DNA of 60,027 nt from Nocardia veterana NBRC 100344 (lineage in GTDB: Bacteria > Actinomycetota > Actinomycetes > Mycobacteriales > Mycobacteriaceae): assembly GCF_000308855.1 (NCBI RefSeq), contig NZ_BAGM01000011.1, positions 1 through 60,027 on the forward strand, written 5' to 3'. The translations under genes and the position numbers were made by a program. The notes under the pieces are model-generated. The model saw only the letters and a program-made list of their open reading frames with translations, searched no databases and was not told where the DNA came from. Shown here piece after piece: positions 7,488 to 16,125 of this stretch. Numbering within the stretch: position 1 is the stretch's first letter; every line of letters begins with the position of its first letter.

Positions 7488-8930
7488 ATGCATCTTTCCG
7501 AATTACCCGACCGGCGAAGCCGGCAGGAACCCGACGCACCCTGCCTCACCGACGATCAGGCCGAGCTGACCAATGCGGCGTTCGCCGACGCGGTGCGCCG
7601 GGCGGCCGCGGCGTTCGCCGCACGGGGCATTTCTTCCGGCGATGTGGTCGCGGTGATGCTGCCGAACACCGCATCGCTGGTGGTTTCGCTGTTCGCGGCC
7701 TGGCGGCTGGGCGCCGCGGTCACCCCGATCAATCCGTCGCTGGTCGACGCCGAAATCCGTTACCAGATCGCCGACGCGGGTGCCGCCCTGCTGGTGGCCG
7801 ACCGCCCGGTGGACATCGCAATCACCGTGCTCACGCCGGCCGAACTCACCGCGCAGGCCCCGGCCGACATCGCGCTCGAGACTCGTGCGGACGCGCTGGC
7901 ACTGCTCGTCTACACCAGCGGGACGACCGGCCGGCCCAAGGGCGTGATGCTCGACCACGCGAATCTGAACGCCATGTGCGCCATGGTGATCGAGGCGTTC
8001 GAACTCACCGCCGCCGATCACAGTCTGCTGGTTCTGCCGCTGTTCCACGTCAACGGCATCGTGGTCGGGGCCCTGTCGCCGCTACTCGCCGGCGGGCGCA
8101 CCACGATCGCGGGCCGGTTCGCCGCGGGCACGTTCTTCGAACGACTGGAACGCAGCGGCGCCAGCTATTTCTCCGCCGTGCCGACCATCTACACGATGTT
8201 GGCGGATCTGCCGCCGGAGGTCGCGCCCGATACTTCGGCGGTGCGCTTCGCGGTCTGCGGTGCGGCACCGGCCAGTGTGGAGCTGTTGCGGAAGTTCGAA
8301 AACCGCTACCGCATACCGATAGTCGAGGGTTACGGGCTGTCCGAAGGGACCTGTGCCAGCGTCGTCAATCCGCTGCGCGGACCGCGCAAGCCGGGAACCG
8401 TCGGGCTCCCGCTGCCCGGGCAGACGATCCGCATCGTGGATCCGGCCGGCAACCCGGTCCCGGACGGAGAGGTCGGCGAGGTGTTGATCCACGGACCGAA
8501 TGTCATGCGCGGCTATCTGAACCGGCCCGCGGAGACCGCACGAACGGTGGTCGACGGCTGGCTGCACACCGGCGATCTCGGCCGCTTCGACGAAGACGGC
8601 TACCTCGTCCTGGTGGACCGCGCCAAGGACATGATCATCCGCGGCGGCGAGAACATCTATCCCAAGGAGATCGAGAACGTCGTCTACCAGCTGCCCGAGA
8701 TCGCCGAGGCCGCGGTGGTCGGCCGGGCCAGCGAGACCTACGGCGAGGAACCGGTGCTGTTCCTCGCGTTGAATTCCGGCGCCACGCTCACCGCCGAGCA
8801 GGTGCTCGCGCACGCTCGCCGGAACTTGTCGAAATACAAGCTGCCGGTGGGCATCACCTTCCTCGACGACCTGCCCAAGAACGCCGTCGGCAAGCTCGAC
8901 AAGCCGTCGCTGCGCGCCCTGACCGCCTGA
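7488..8930 (+). CDS. class I adenylate-forming enzyme (acyl-CoA/fatty acid-CoA ligase type)
   Basis: A 480-residue enzyme expected to activate a carboxylic acid as acyl-AMP and transfer it to CoA or another acceptor. Motifs are complete: P-loop YTSGTTGRPKG at residues 142-152, YGLSEGT (A5), GWLHTGDLGRFDEDGYL (A7), DRAKDMIIRGGENIYPKEIE (A8) and the catalytic lysine in LPKNAVGKLDK (A10). The ATG at 7488 follows AGGA. A longer frame to 7449 lacks support. It heads an operon with the DUF3556 protein 28 bases downstream and a flavoenzyme overlapping that. The substrate cannot be read from the sequence. Confidence 0.92.
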   Translation: MHLSELPDRRSRQEPDAPCLTDDQAELTNAAFADAVRRAAAAFAARGISSGDVVAVMLPNTASLVVSLFAAWRLGAAVTPINPSLVDAEIRYQIADAGAALLVADRPVDIAITVLTPAELTAQAPADIALETRADALALLVYTSGTTGRPKGVMLDHANLNAMCAMVIEAFELTAADHSLLVLPLFHVNGIVVGALSPLLAGGRTTIAGRFAAGTFFERLERSGASYFSAVPTIYTMLADLPPEVAPDTSAVRFAVCGAAPASVELLRKFENRYRIPIVEGYGLSEGTCASVVNPLRGPRKPGTVGLPLPGQTIRIVDPAGNPVPDGEVGEVLIHGPNVMRGYLNRPAETARTVVDGWLHTGDLGRFDEDGYLVLVDRAKDMIIRGGENIYPKEIENVVYQLPEIAEAAVVGRASETYGEEPVLFLALNSGATLTAEQVLAHARRNLSKYKLPVGITFLDDLPKNAVGKLDKPSLRALTA

Positions 8931-8958
8931 TCCGCCCCCACGAACGAGGAGATATCCC

Positions 8959-10758
8959 ATGGGCTTCACCAAGCCGGACCTACCGGCCGTCGATCCGGAC
9001 ACATTCCTGCAGAAACCGTTGATGGAGCGGATGCGCGTGCTCGGCGCGGATTGGGCCGAAAACGGTTTCGGCTCACCGAAAATGGTGCACTGCGTCTACA
9101 TACTGAAGCTGATCGTCCTGTACGCGATCGGCGGAATCACGGTCGCCACACTGACTTCCGGGCTCCCCGCCTGCTGGCACGTGGCCGATTGGTGGAATCA
9201 ACCGATCGTGTATCAGAAGGCCGTGGTGTGGACGGTCCTGCTGGAGGTCGTCGGCGTCGCCGGTTCGTGGGGCCCGTTGGCGGGCAAGGTCAAACCGATG
9301 ACCGGCGGCATTCTGTTCTGGGCCCGGCCCGGGACGATCCGGCTGCGGCCGTGGCGCTGGGTGCCGGGGACCGGCGGTGATCGGCGCACCTGGTTCGATG
9401 TGATCCTCTACCTGGCATTGCTGACGAGCCTGGCGGTCGCGTTGGCGCTGCCCGGCGCGCCCGATGATTCGCTCGCGGCGGCCCTACCGGAGAACACATC
9501 CGGGCTGATCGATCCGGCGGCCCTGATCGCGCCGATCGTGCTGCTGATCCTCAACGGCCTGCGCGACAAGCTGATCTTCCTCGGCGCCCGCGGCGAGCAG
9601 TATCTGCCCGCGCTGATCGCCTTCACGATCTTCCCCTTCGTGAACATGATCATCGTGCTGAAACTGCTGATCGTGGTGGTCTGGGTCGGCGCCGGATTCT
9701 CCAAACTCGGCCGGCACTTCTCCAATGTGGTCCCGCCGATGGTGTCGAACAGCCCGTCGGTGCCGTTCAAAACGGTGAAACGCGCGCACTACAAGGATTT
9801 CCCGCGCGATATGCGGCCCTCCGGCGTCGCGCATTTCATGGCCCACGTCAACGGCACCTGCGTGGAGATGCTGGTTCCGCTGGTGCTGCTGTTCTCCACG
9901 AACAAGTGGGTGACGCTGATCGCGGTGCTGATCATGGTGATCTTCCACCTGTTCATCGTCTCGACCTTCCCGCTGGCCGTGCCGCTGGAATGGAACGTGC
10001 TGTTCGCCTACGCCACTGTCTTCCTGTTCCTGGGCTTCCCGGCCTGGAACGGCTACGCCGTGTGGGACATGTCGCCGGTGTGGCTGGTCGTTCCGGTGGT
10101 CGGCGCGCTGGTGTTCTTCCCGGTGCTCGGCAATCTACGACCCGACAAGGTCTCGTTCCTGCCGTCGATGCGGCAGTACGCGGGCAACTGGGCCTCGGCG
10201 GTGTGGACGTTCACCCCGGGCGCCGAGGAGAAATTGAACCGGGTCACCCGCTCGGCCGGCAATCAGATCGACCAGTTCATCGCTTTCGGTTACGAACCGC
10301 GGTGGGCGGAGATCACCCTGCAGAAGACGATCGCCTGGCGCGCGATGCACAGCCAGGGCCGCGGTCTGTTCTCGCTGCTGATTTCGCGGCTGCCCGATAT
10401 CGATTCGCGCACGGTCCGTGAGGGCGAGTTCGTCTGCAACTCGATCGTGGGGTTCAATTTCGGTGACGGCCACTTCCACAACGAGGAGATGATCCGCGCG
10501 GTGCAGGACGAAGCTCGGTTCGAACCCGGCGAATGCGTCGTCGCCTGGGTGGAGTCGGAGGCGTTCGGCAGTGGTGTCCAGCACTACAAGCTGATCGACG
10601 CCGCACTGGGTGTGATCGAACGCGGCACCTGGCGGGTGGCCGATGCCGTCGCCGAGCAGCCTTGGCTGCCGAACGGCCCGATCCCGTTGCAGCCCACGTG
10701 GGTTCGCGAGGCGCACCGCACCGAACCCACGCCGGACGATTTCGGAGTGGTGGCGTGA
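8959..10758 (+). CDS. DUF3556-type integral membrane protein
   Basis: A 599-residue protein with a polytopic N-terminal two thirds: about eight hydrophobic segments between residues 45 and 390, for example VHCVYILKLIVLYAIGG, MIIVLKLLIVVVWVGAGF and LVPLVLLFSTNKWVTLIAVL. A soluble C-terminal third of about 180 residues follows. The architecture matches actinobacterial DUF3556 proteins; no biochemical function is known to me. GAGGAG precedes the ATG. Its tight coupling to an acyl-activating enzyme upstream and a GTGA overlap with a desaturase-like flavoenzyme downstream suggests lipid or isoprenoid modification at the membrane, which is inference. Confidence 0.85.
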   Translation: MGFTKPDLPAVDPDTFLQKPLMERMRVLGADWAENGFGSPKMVHCVYILKLIVLYAIGGITVATLTSGLPACWHVADWWNQPIVYQKAVVWTVLLEVVGVAGSWGPLAGKVKPMTGGILFWARPGTIRLRPWRWVPGTGGDRRTWFDVILYLALLTSLAVALALPGAPDDSLAAALPENTSGLIDPAALIAPIVLLILNGLRDKLIFLGARGEQYLPALIAFTIFPFVNMIIVLKLLIVVVWVGAGFSKLGRHFSNVVPPMVSNSPSVPFKTVKRAHYKDFPRDMRPSGVAHFMAHVNGTCVEMLVPLVLLFSTNKWVTLIAVLIMVIFHLFIVSTFPLAVPLEWNVLFAYATVFLFLGFPAWNGYAVWDMSPVWLVVPVVGALVFFPVLGNLRPDKVSFLPSMRQYAGNWASAVWTFTPGAEEKLNRVTRSAGNQIDQFIAFGYEPRWAEITLQKTIAWRAMHSQGRGLFSLLISRLPDIDSRTVREGEFVCNSIVGFNFGDGHFHNEEMIRAVQDEARFEPGECVVAWVESEAFGSGVQHYKLIDAALGVIERGTWRVADAVAEQPWLPNGPIPLQPTWVREAHRTEPTPDDFGVVA

Positions 10759-12173
10759 CGACCGCCCTGGTGGTGGGCGGCGGGCCCAACGGGCTCGCCG
10801 CCGCCGTCGCGCTCGCCGACGCGGGTGTCGAGGTCACGGTGCTCGAGGCCGCCGATCAGGTCGGTGGCGGCACCCGGAGCGGCGAGGCCATCGTTCCCGG
10901 CCTGCTGCACGACCACTGTTCGGCGATCCATCCGATGGCCGTCGGTTCGCCGTTCCTCGCGGGGCTCGGCCTGGATCGCTACGGCCTCACCTGGCGGCTG
11001 CCCGAGATCGATTGCGTGCATCCGCTCGACGACGGCAGCGCCGGGGTGCTGTACCGCTCGGTGCAGCAGACGGCGGCGGGGCTGGGACGCGACGAATCGC
11101 GGTGGCGGCTGGTGTTCGACCGGCCGGTGCGACGGTACGACGCGTTGAGCGAGGACATCATGGGGCCACTGTTGCGGGTGCCGCACCACCCGCTGACGCT
11201 GGCCCGGTTCGGGCTGCCGACGGTGCTGCCCGGTTCGGCCTTCGCGCGGTTGTTGCGGACCGAGCAGGCGCGGGCGCTGTTCGGTGGCGTCGCGGCGCAT
11301 GCCTTCCGGCCGCTACATCATCCGCTCACGTCGGCGATCGGGCTCGGGATTCTGACCGCCGGACATCGGCACGGCTGGGCGGTGGCCGAAGGGGGCTCAC
11401 AGGCGATCGCGAACGCGCTCGTGCGACTGCTCGCGGAGTTGGGCGGCAAGGTCGAAACCGGGATCCGGGTCGAGTCCGCCGCGGACCTGCCGCCCGCGGA
11501 TATCACCATGTTCGATCTGGCTCCCGATGCCATCGCCCGAATTCTCGGTGATCGGCTGCCGAGCCGGGTTCGGCACGCCTTCCACCGTTTCCGACGCGGG
11601 CCCGGTGCGTTCAAGGTGGATTTCGCGGTCGCCGGTGGGGTGCCGTGGACCAATCCACATGCGCGCCGCGCCGGAACCGTCCACCTGGCCGGTACCTTCC
11701 GGGAGCTGGCCGCCACCGAACGTGCGATCCATGCGGGCCGGATGCCGGAACGTCCCTTCGTTCTGGTCGGGCAGCAGTATCTGGCCGATCCGCAGCGATC
11801 CGCCGGTGACATTCATCCGGTGTGGAGTTACGCCCATGTCCCCAACGGTTATTCGGGCGATGCCACCGAGGCGATCATCGCGCAGATCGAGCGATTCGCC
11901 CCCGGCTTCCGGGAACGCATTGTGGGACAAGCCGTTCGGTCGACCGACGACATCGCCGTCCACAACCCGAACTATGTCGGCGGGGACATCATGACCGGTG
12001 CCAAGGACATCCGTCAGCTGGTATTCGGCCCGCGAACCACGTTGTCCCCCTATAGTCTCGGCGTTCGGGGCATGTACATCTGCTCGGCGGCGACGCCGCC
12101 CGGCCCGGGTGCGCACGGAATGTGCGGCGCTAATGCCGCCCGGCTCGCGGTCGCCGAGCTGACGCGTCGCTGA
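10755..12173 (+). CDS. FAD-dependent oxidoreductase, phytoene-desaturase/CrtI-like
   Basis: A 472-residue flavoprotein. The N-terminal Rossmann motif reads VVGGGPNGLAAAVALA, followed by EAADQVGGGTRSGE. The C-terminus has GMYICSAATPPGPGAHGMCG, the second FAD-contact motif of the CrtI/amine oxidase-like group. Such enzymes desaturate or isomerise polyprenoids and other hydrophobic substrates. GTG at 10755 overlaps the stop of the DUF3556 gene in GTGA, so translation is coupled and no separate ribosome-binding site is needed. The product is unknown. Confidence 0.88.
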   Translation: MTTALVVGGGPNGLAAAVALADAGVEVTVLEAADQVGGGTRSGEAIVPGLLHDHCSAIHPMAVGSPFLAGLGLDRYGLTWRLPEIDCVHPLDDGSAGVLYRSVQQTAAGLGRDESRWRLVFDRPVRRYDALSEDIMGPLLRVPHHPLTLARFGLPTVLPGSAFARLLRTEQARALFGGVAAHAFRPLHHPLTSAIGLGILTAGHRHGWAVAEGGSQAIANALVRLLAELGGKVETGIRVESAADLPPADITMFDLAPDAIARILGDRLPSRVRHAFHRFRRGPGAFKVDFAVAGGVPWTNPHARRAGTVHLAGTFRELAATERAIHAGRMPERPFVLVGQQYLADPQRSAGDIHPVWSYAHVPNGYSGDATEAIIAQIERFAPGFRERIVGQAVRSTDDIAVHNPNYVGGDIMTGAKDIRQLVFGPRTTLSPYSLGVRGMYICSAATPPGPGAHGMCGANAARLAVAELTRR

Positions 12174-12187
12174 GCGGATCCGCTCGC

Positions 12188-12913
12188 CTACTTCAGGACG
12201 TTGACCGCGCGGGCGATGACCAGTGCCGCGGTGATCAGCGACAGCGCCGATTCGGCCATCATGAGGGTCTTCGCCCAGCGCGACATCGGCATCACGTCGG
12301 TGGGGCTGAAGGCGGAGGCGTTGGTGAACGACAGATACAGGTAGTCCACGAATTCCGGCTCCCAGTCGCGAGGTGAAAGCTCGGGGCTCTGCATCTGGAC
12401 GAACAGGAAATCGGGAAGCGGTTTGCGGGCGTGGGCGCGGGCGGCCGGCCCGCCACGGTCGAATTCCCAATACCAGAGCGCGAAGACGATGACGTTGGTC
12501 AGCCAGATCGCGGCGCCCGATCCGAGCAGCATCGGCGGATCGTTGCTGAGGGTGCCGTTGATCAGCCCGGCCACCAGCCGGAATACCGACCAGGCGGTGG
12601 CGATGCCCAGTAGTGCCGCCAGGCCCAGGCTGCACCAGCGCAGCCAGATCTCCTCCCGGTCGAGTCGGACCGGACTGCTCACCACCAGCACGATCAGCAG
12701 CACCGTCTCCAGTGCCGGCAGCAGCCAGATCGGCTGCAGTCGAAAGTGTTCGGGAATCACGAGCTGCAACGCGATGATGCCCAGTATCGCCACCGTCGCC
12801 GCCCACCGCGATTCCCCGGCCGTGCGGCGTGCCCATGCCGGCACCTGCTCCGCGGCCTCGTCACGGTCGTGACCGGCGATGTCGCCGCTGCTGTCGTTGT
12901 CGGAGCCGCTCAC
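12188..12913 (-). CDS. conserved membrane protein (DUF1345-like)
   Basis: A 241-residue protein with a hydrophilic acidic N-terminus (about 35 residues) and hydrophobic segments near residues 42-60, 67-85, 98-118, 130-148 and 217-238. The stretch EFVDYLYLSFTNASAFSPTD before the last helix resembles the pore-like signature of DUF1345 and two-helix ion channels. Function is unknown. The GTG start at 12913 is the first codon that keeps the domain; no strong ribosome-binding site is visible. It is convergent with the flavoenzyme gene, separated by 14 bases. Confidence 0.75.
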   Translation of the reverse strand: MSGSDNDSSGDIAGHDRDEAAEQVPAWARRTAGESRWAATVAILGIIALQLVIPEHFRLQPIWLLPALETVLLIVLVVSSPVRLDREEIWLRWCSLGLAALLGIATAWSVFRLVAGLINGTLSNDPPMLLGSGAAIWLTNVIVFALWYWEFDRGGPAARAHARKPLPDFLFVQMQSPELSPRDWEPEFVDYLYLSFTNASAFSPTDVMPMSRWAKTLMMAESALSLITAALVIARAVNVLK

Positions 12914-13030
12914 CCGAGCAGTATCGCCCCGGTGGTGACAGCCCGCGCGCAAGGAACGCCGGTCGGCGATGCGTACCCCTAGGATGGGAGAACCAAGGCG
13001 AGTACGTCGGCTCACGTGAGGAACTCGGTG

Positions 13031-13450
13031 ATGACTGTGGTTCGCAAATTCGCTCTGTGCAGTGCCGTCGCGGTGAGCAGCGCGATCGGTGTGATGCTCG
13101 GGTCGGGGTCCGGTGCCGCGGAGACGACGCCGTTTCAGCTCAACCCCGCGCCGTATGCCAACCCGAACGGCAGCGTCGATTCGCTGCCCGCACACTGTGT
13201 CGCCATCACCGGTGAACGGCCTGGCGAGGTCACCATCACCGGGGCGGACCCGCGAGGGTGGGGGTGCAGTACGGCGCCGGTGCGCTGGCTGAATTTCTCC
13301 ACCGGCGCGTCCGGCGAGGCGCATCTGTCCAACGGGCTCAACGGCATTCCGCCCGCTGCCACGATCGCCACCGGGAGCGGACAGGTGGCTGTCGTCGTCT
13401 TCACCGGCGGCGTGTACACGCCCGGTTTCGTGACCGTCCGGGTGCCGTAA
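13031..13450 (+). CDS. small secreted protein of unknown function
   Basis: A 139-residue protein with a clear Sec signal peptide (VRKFALCSAVAVSSAIGVML, cleavage probably after GSGAAE). The mature part of about 110 residues has two Cys (near C61 and C84 of the precursor) that could form a disulfide, and ends in a beta-rich segment VAVVVFTGGVYTPGFVTVRV. GAGGA lies upstream of ATG 13031. Not recognised as a named family; similar small secreted proteins are frequent in Nocardia. It is divergent from the membrane protein gene. Confidence 0.8.
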   Translation: MTVVRKFALCSAVAVSSAIGVMLGSGSGAAETTPFQLNPAPYANPNGSVDSLPAHCVAITGERPGEVTITGADPRGWGCSTAPVRWLNFSTGASGEAHLSNGLNGIPPAATIATGSGQVAVVVFTGGVYTPGFVTVRVP

Positions 13451-13636
13451 TCCACTGTGTGACGTGCGGATGCCGCGACCACGCCCACCCCCCGCGGTCC
13501 ATCACCTGGCCGGGCGATTCAGTGGCCGCGAAGCGGTGCAGCCGCAGGGTCGCTCCAGGCATCGCGCGGCCGTGCCGAGTGAAAATCCGGGCCGGTGCGT
13601 TCGGGGCAGCACTCCGGCCGTGGTTTCCCGTCCGGG

Positions 13637-14824
13637 TCAGCGGAAGGCGTTCTGACCGGTGAAGGCCTGGCCCAGCACGAGTTGATGCATCTCCGGCGTT
13701 CCCTCGTAGGTGAGGACGGATTCGAGATTCACCATGTGCCGGATGACGGGATATTCGAGCGAAATACCGTTGCCGCCCAGAATGGTTCGCGCCGTGCGGC
13801 AGATCTCGATCGCCTCGCGGGTGTTGTTGAGCTTGCCGAAACTCACCTGCTCCGGCCGCAGCCCGACCGAATCCTCGAGCCGGCCCAGGTGCAGCGAAAG
13901 CAGCTGGCCCTTGTGCAGTTCCACGGCCATATCGGTGAGTTTGGCCTGGGTCAGCTGAAATCCGGCGATCGGCCGGCCGAACTGATGGCGCTGCATCGAA
14001 TAATCGCGCGCCGCCTGCCACGCCGAACGCGCGGCGCCCATCGAACCCCAGATGATTCCGTAGCGGGCCTCCGAAAGACTCGACAGCGGCGCCCGCATGC
14101 CCTTGCCTTCGGGCAGTACGGCGTCGGCCGGCAGCCGGACGTCGTCGAGGACGAGCTCACTGGTGACCGAGGCGCGCAACGACAGTTTGTGCTTGATCGT
14201 GTGCGCGGTGAAGCCCTCGGTGTCGGTGGGTACGAGGAAACCGCGAATGCCCTCGTCGGTATTGGCCCAGACCACCGCGACATCGGCGATCGAGCCGTTG
14301 GTGATCCACATCTTGCGGCCGTTGAGGATCCAATCGTCGCCGTCGCGCGTGGCGCGGGTCTGCATGGCCGCCGGATCGGAGCCGACATCCGGTTCGGTGA
14401 GGCCGAAGCAGCCGATGATCTCGCCCGCGGCCATACCGGGCAGCCATCGCTGCTTCTGCTCCTCCGAACCGTTGTTCCAGATCGAGAACATCGCCAGCGA
14501 TCCCTGCACCGAGACGAGTGAGCGGATACCGGAATCGCAGGCCTCGAGCTCGAGACAGGCGAGTCCGTAGTGCACGGCCGAAGCGCCGCTACAGCCGTAG
14601 CCGTCGAGGTGCATGCCGAGCAGGCCGAGTTTGCCGAATTCCCGCGCCAGGTCGCGGGCGGCGGGCAGATCACCCGCTTCGAACCAGTCGGCGATATGCG
14701 GGGTGATGTGCTCGGCGCAGAAGCCGCGCACGCTGTCGCGCACCGCCCGCTCGTCCTCGGACAGCAGGGAGTCGATGGCCAGCGGGTCGAGTGGGTCGAA
14801 TGCGGGGGGAGTGGTGGCGCTCAT
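13637..14824 (-). CDS. gcdH: acyl-CoA dehydrogenase, glutaryl-CoA dehydrogenase type
   Basis: A 395-residue flavoenzyme. Glutaryl-CoA dehydrogenase oxidises and decarboxylates glutaryl-CoA to crotonyl-CoA in lysine and tryptophan breakdown. Family motifs are FGLTEPDVGSDPAAMQTRA (FAD and substrate binding), MWITNGSIADVAVVWA, ARYGIIWGSMGAA and RTILGGNGISLEYPVIRHM. The catalytic glutamate lies in LTYEGTPEMHQLVLGQ near the C-terminus. The ATG at 14824 follows AAGGA; an extension to 15025 is not protein-like. It stands alone on its strand. The closest alternative is another short-chain acyl-CoA dehydrogenase. Confidence 0.9.
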   Translation of the reverse strand: MSATTPPAFDPLDPLAIDSLLSEDERAVRDSVRGFCAEHITPHIADWFEAGDLPAARDLAREFGKLGLLGMHLDGYGCSGASAVHYGLACLELEACDSGIRSLVSVQGSLAMFSIWNNGSEEQKQRWLPGMAAGEIIGCFGLTEPDVGSDPAAMQTRATRDGDDWILNGRKMWITNGSIADVAVVWANTDEGIRGFLVPTDTEGFTAHTIKHKLSLRASVTSELVLDDVRLPADAVLPEGKGMRAPLSSLSEARYGIIWGSMGAARSAWQAARDYSMQRHQFGRPIAGFQLTQAKLTDMAVELHKGQLLSLHLGRLEDSVGLRPEQVSFGKLNNTREAIEICRTARTILGGNGISLEYPVIRHMVNLESVLTYEGTPEMHQLVLGQAFTGQNAFR

Positions 14825-15023
14825 GAGTTCGTCCTTGTCCGGATGGGTGTACAGCGAATCCGAGGAGTGGTCGCGCGGGCGTTCGAACGCGAGCGTATGG
14901 GATACCGGCCCGCCGCGGTGCAACCACGGGGTCGTCGTCCGGGGTGAATCCGGCCCGGTCGCTGTCGCCGCCCGATGCGCCGGTTCGCTGACAGGTCGCG
15001 CCCCGGATGCGACGATGAGCGGC

Positions 15024-15203
15024 ATGGGCGACTCCGATGAACGCTGGTACTACTGCCTCAAGCACCACCGCGCCGAACAGGGCAAGCGCTGCTGGTTCGC
15101 CGACCGGATGGGCCCCTATCCGGATCGAGCCACCGCGGAACGGGCGCTCGACATCGTCCGCGAGCGCAACGCCCGGGAGGATGCGCGCGACGCCGACAGG
15201 TGA
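15024..15203 (+). CDS. conserved small actinobacterial protein, 59 residues
   Basis: A compact protein containing WYYCLKHHRAEQG, CWFADRMGPYPDRATAERAL and a charged C-terminus. The pattern (one CxxH-like CLKH plus a second Cys, then GPYPD and an A-L helix) is that of a small conserved protein often found beside polyprenol-phosphate mannose synthase genes in actinobacteria. The function is not known to me; a metal-binding role is possible from the Cys/His residues. ATG 15024 or in-frame ATG 15015 could start it. It lies 193 bases upstream of ppm1, same strand. Confidence 0.75.
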   Translation: MGDSDERWYYCLKHHRAEQGKRCWFADRMGPYPDRATAERALDIVRERNAREDARDADR

Positions 15204-15396
15204 CGGCCGGTGGGCATGCCGTTCGACGGGCTTGTCCGAGTGACGAGCGACGCGCGCGTGGCGGCGGGCCCGGCCCTCGCCGGATACCGGGCAGCTCGTC
15301 CCCGCTCAGGTGGGTGGGCTACGGTTCTCCAGAGCAGCGTTGGGCCCGTATCCGGAGCGGGCGCGCAATCAGGTCGATTCGAGTGGAGGGCGACTT

Positions 15397-16116
15397 GTGA
15401 AGGTGACCGTGGTGGTGCCGACCTACAACGAGCGGGAGAACCTGCCGGTGGCGGTGGAGCGGCTGACCGCACTACCGGTCGCCGATCTACACGTGCTGGT
15501 GGTCGACGACAACTCCCCGGACGGCACCGGTGAGGTCGCCGACAAGCTCGCCGCCGAGTTGCCCGCCGCGGTCGGTGTGCTGCACCGCACCGAGAAGGAC
15601 GGTCTCGGCCGGGCCTATATCGCCGGCATCACCAAGGCGCTCGACGAGGGCGCGGACGTCGTCATCCAGATGGATGCCGATCTGTCGCATCCCGCCGAGG
15701 TCATCCCGGCCATGCTGGACAAGCTCGAGACCTCCGGTGCCGGGGTGGTGCTGGGCTCGCGGTATGTCGAGGGCGGCTCCACCGCGGCCGAGTGGAAGTG
15801 GTACCGCAAGGCCCTGTCGGCCTGGGCGAACTTCTACGTCAACGCGATTCTGCGGCTCGGTGTGAAGGATGCCACCGCCGGCTTCAAGGCGTGGAAGGCC
15901 GAAACGCTGCGGGCCATCGACGTGGCCTCCATCCACAGCAACGGCTACTCCTTCCAGGTCGAGATGAACTACCGCACGATCAAGCAGGGGATCTCGATCG
16001 CGGAGGTGCCGATCCGTTTCGAGGAGCGCACCAAGGGCGCCTCGAAGATGAGCCTGAAGGTGCAGCTGGAGTCGGCACTGATGCCGTGGAAGCTGCTGTT
16101 CGGCCGCAGTGTGTGA
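15397..16116 (+). CDS. ppm1: polyprenol monophosphomannose synthase (GT2, DPM1-like)
   Basis: A 239-residue family 2 glycosyltransferase that transfers mannose from GDP-mannose to polyprenyl phosphate, the donor for lipoarabinomannan and protein mannosylation. Motifs are VVVPTYNERENLP at the start, VVDDNSPDGTGE (nucleotide binding), the metal-binding QMDADLSHP, and FEERTKGASKMS near the end. There are no membrane helices, and the acyltransferase/integral domain fused to Ppm1 in M. tuberculosis is absent, so it corresponds to the catalytic half only. GGAGGG lies before GTG 15397. Confidence 0.93.
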   Translation: MKVTVVVPTYNERENLPVAVERLTALPVADLHVLVVDDNSPDGTGEVADKLAAELPAAVGVLHRTEKDGLGRAYIAGITKALDEGADVVIQMDADLSHPAEVIPAMLDKLETSGAGVVLGSRYVEGGSTAAEWKWYRKALSAWANFYVNAILRLGVKDATAGFKAWKAETLRAIDVASIHSNGYSFQVEMNYRTIKQGISIAEVPIRFEERTKGASKMSLKVQLESALMPWKLLFGRSV

Positions 16117-16125
16117 TCCGCTGAG

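Noticed and set aside
12172..12185. Palindrome GAGCGGATCCGCTC between convergent genes as a terminator
   Set aside because: It contains a stop codon and has no loop; as an RNA hairpin only five pairs could form, so it is probably chance.
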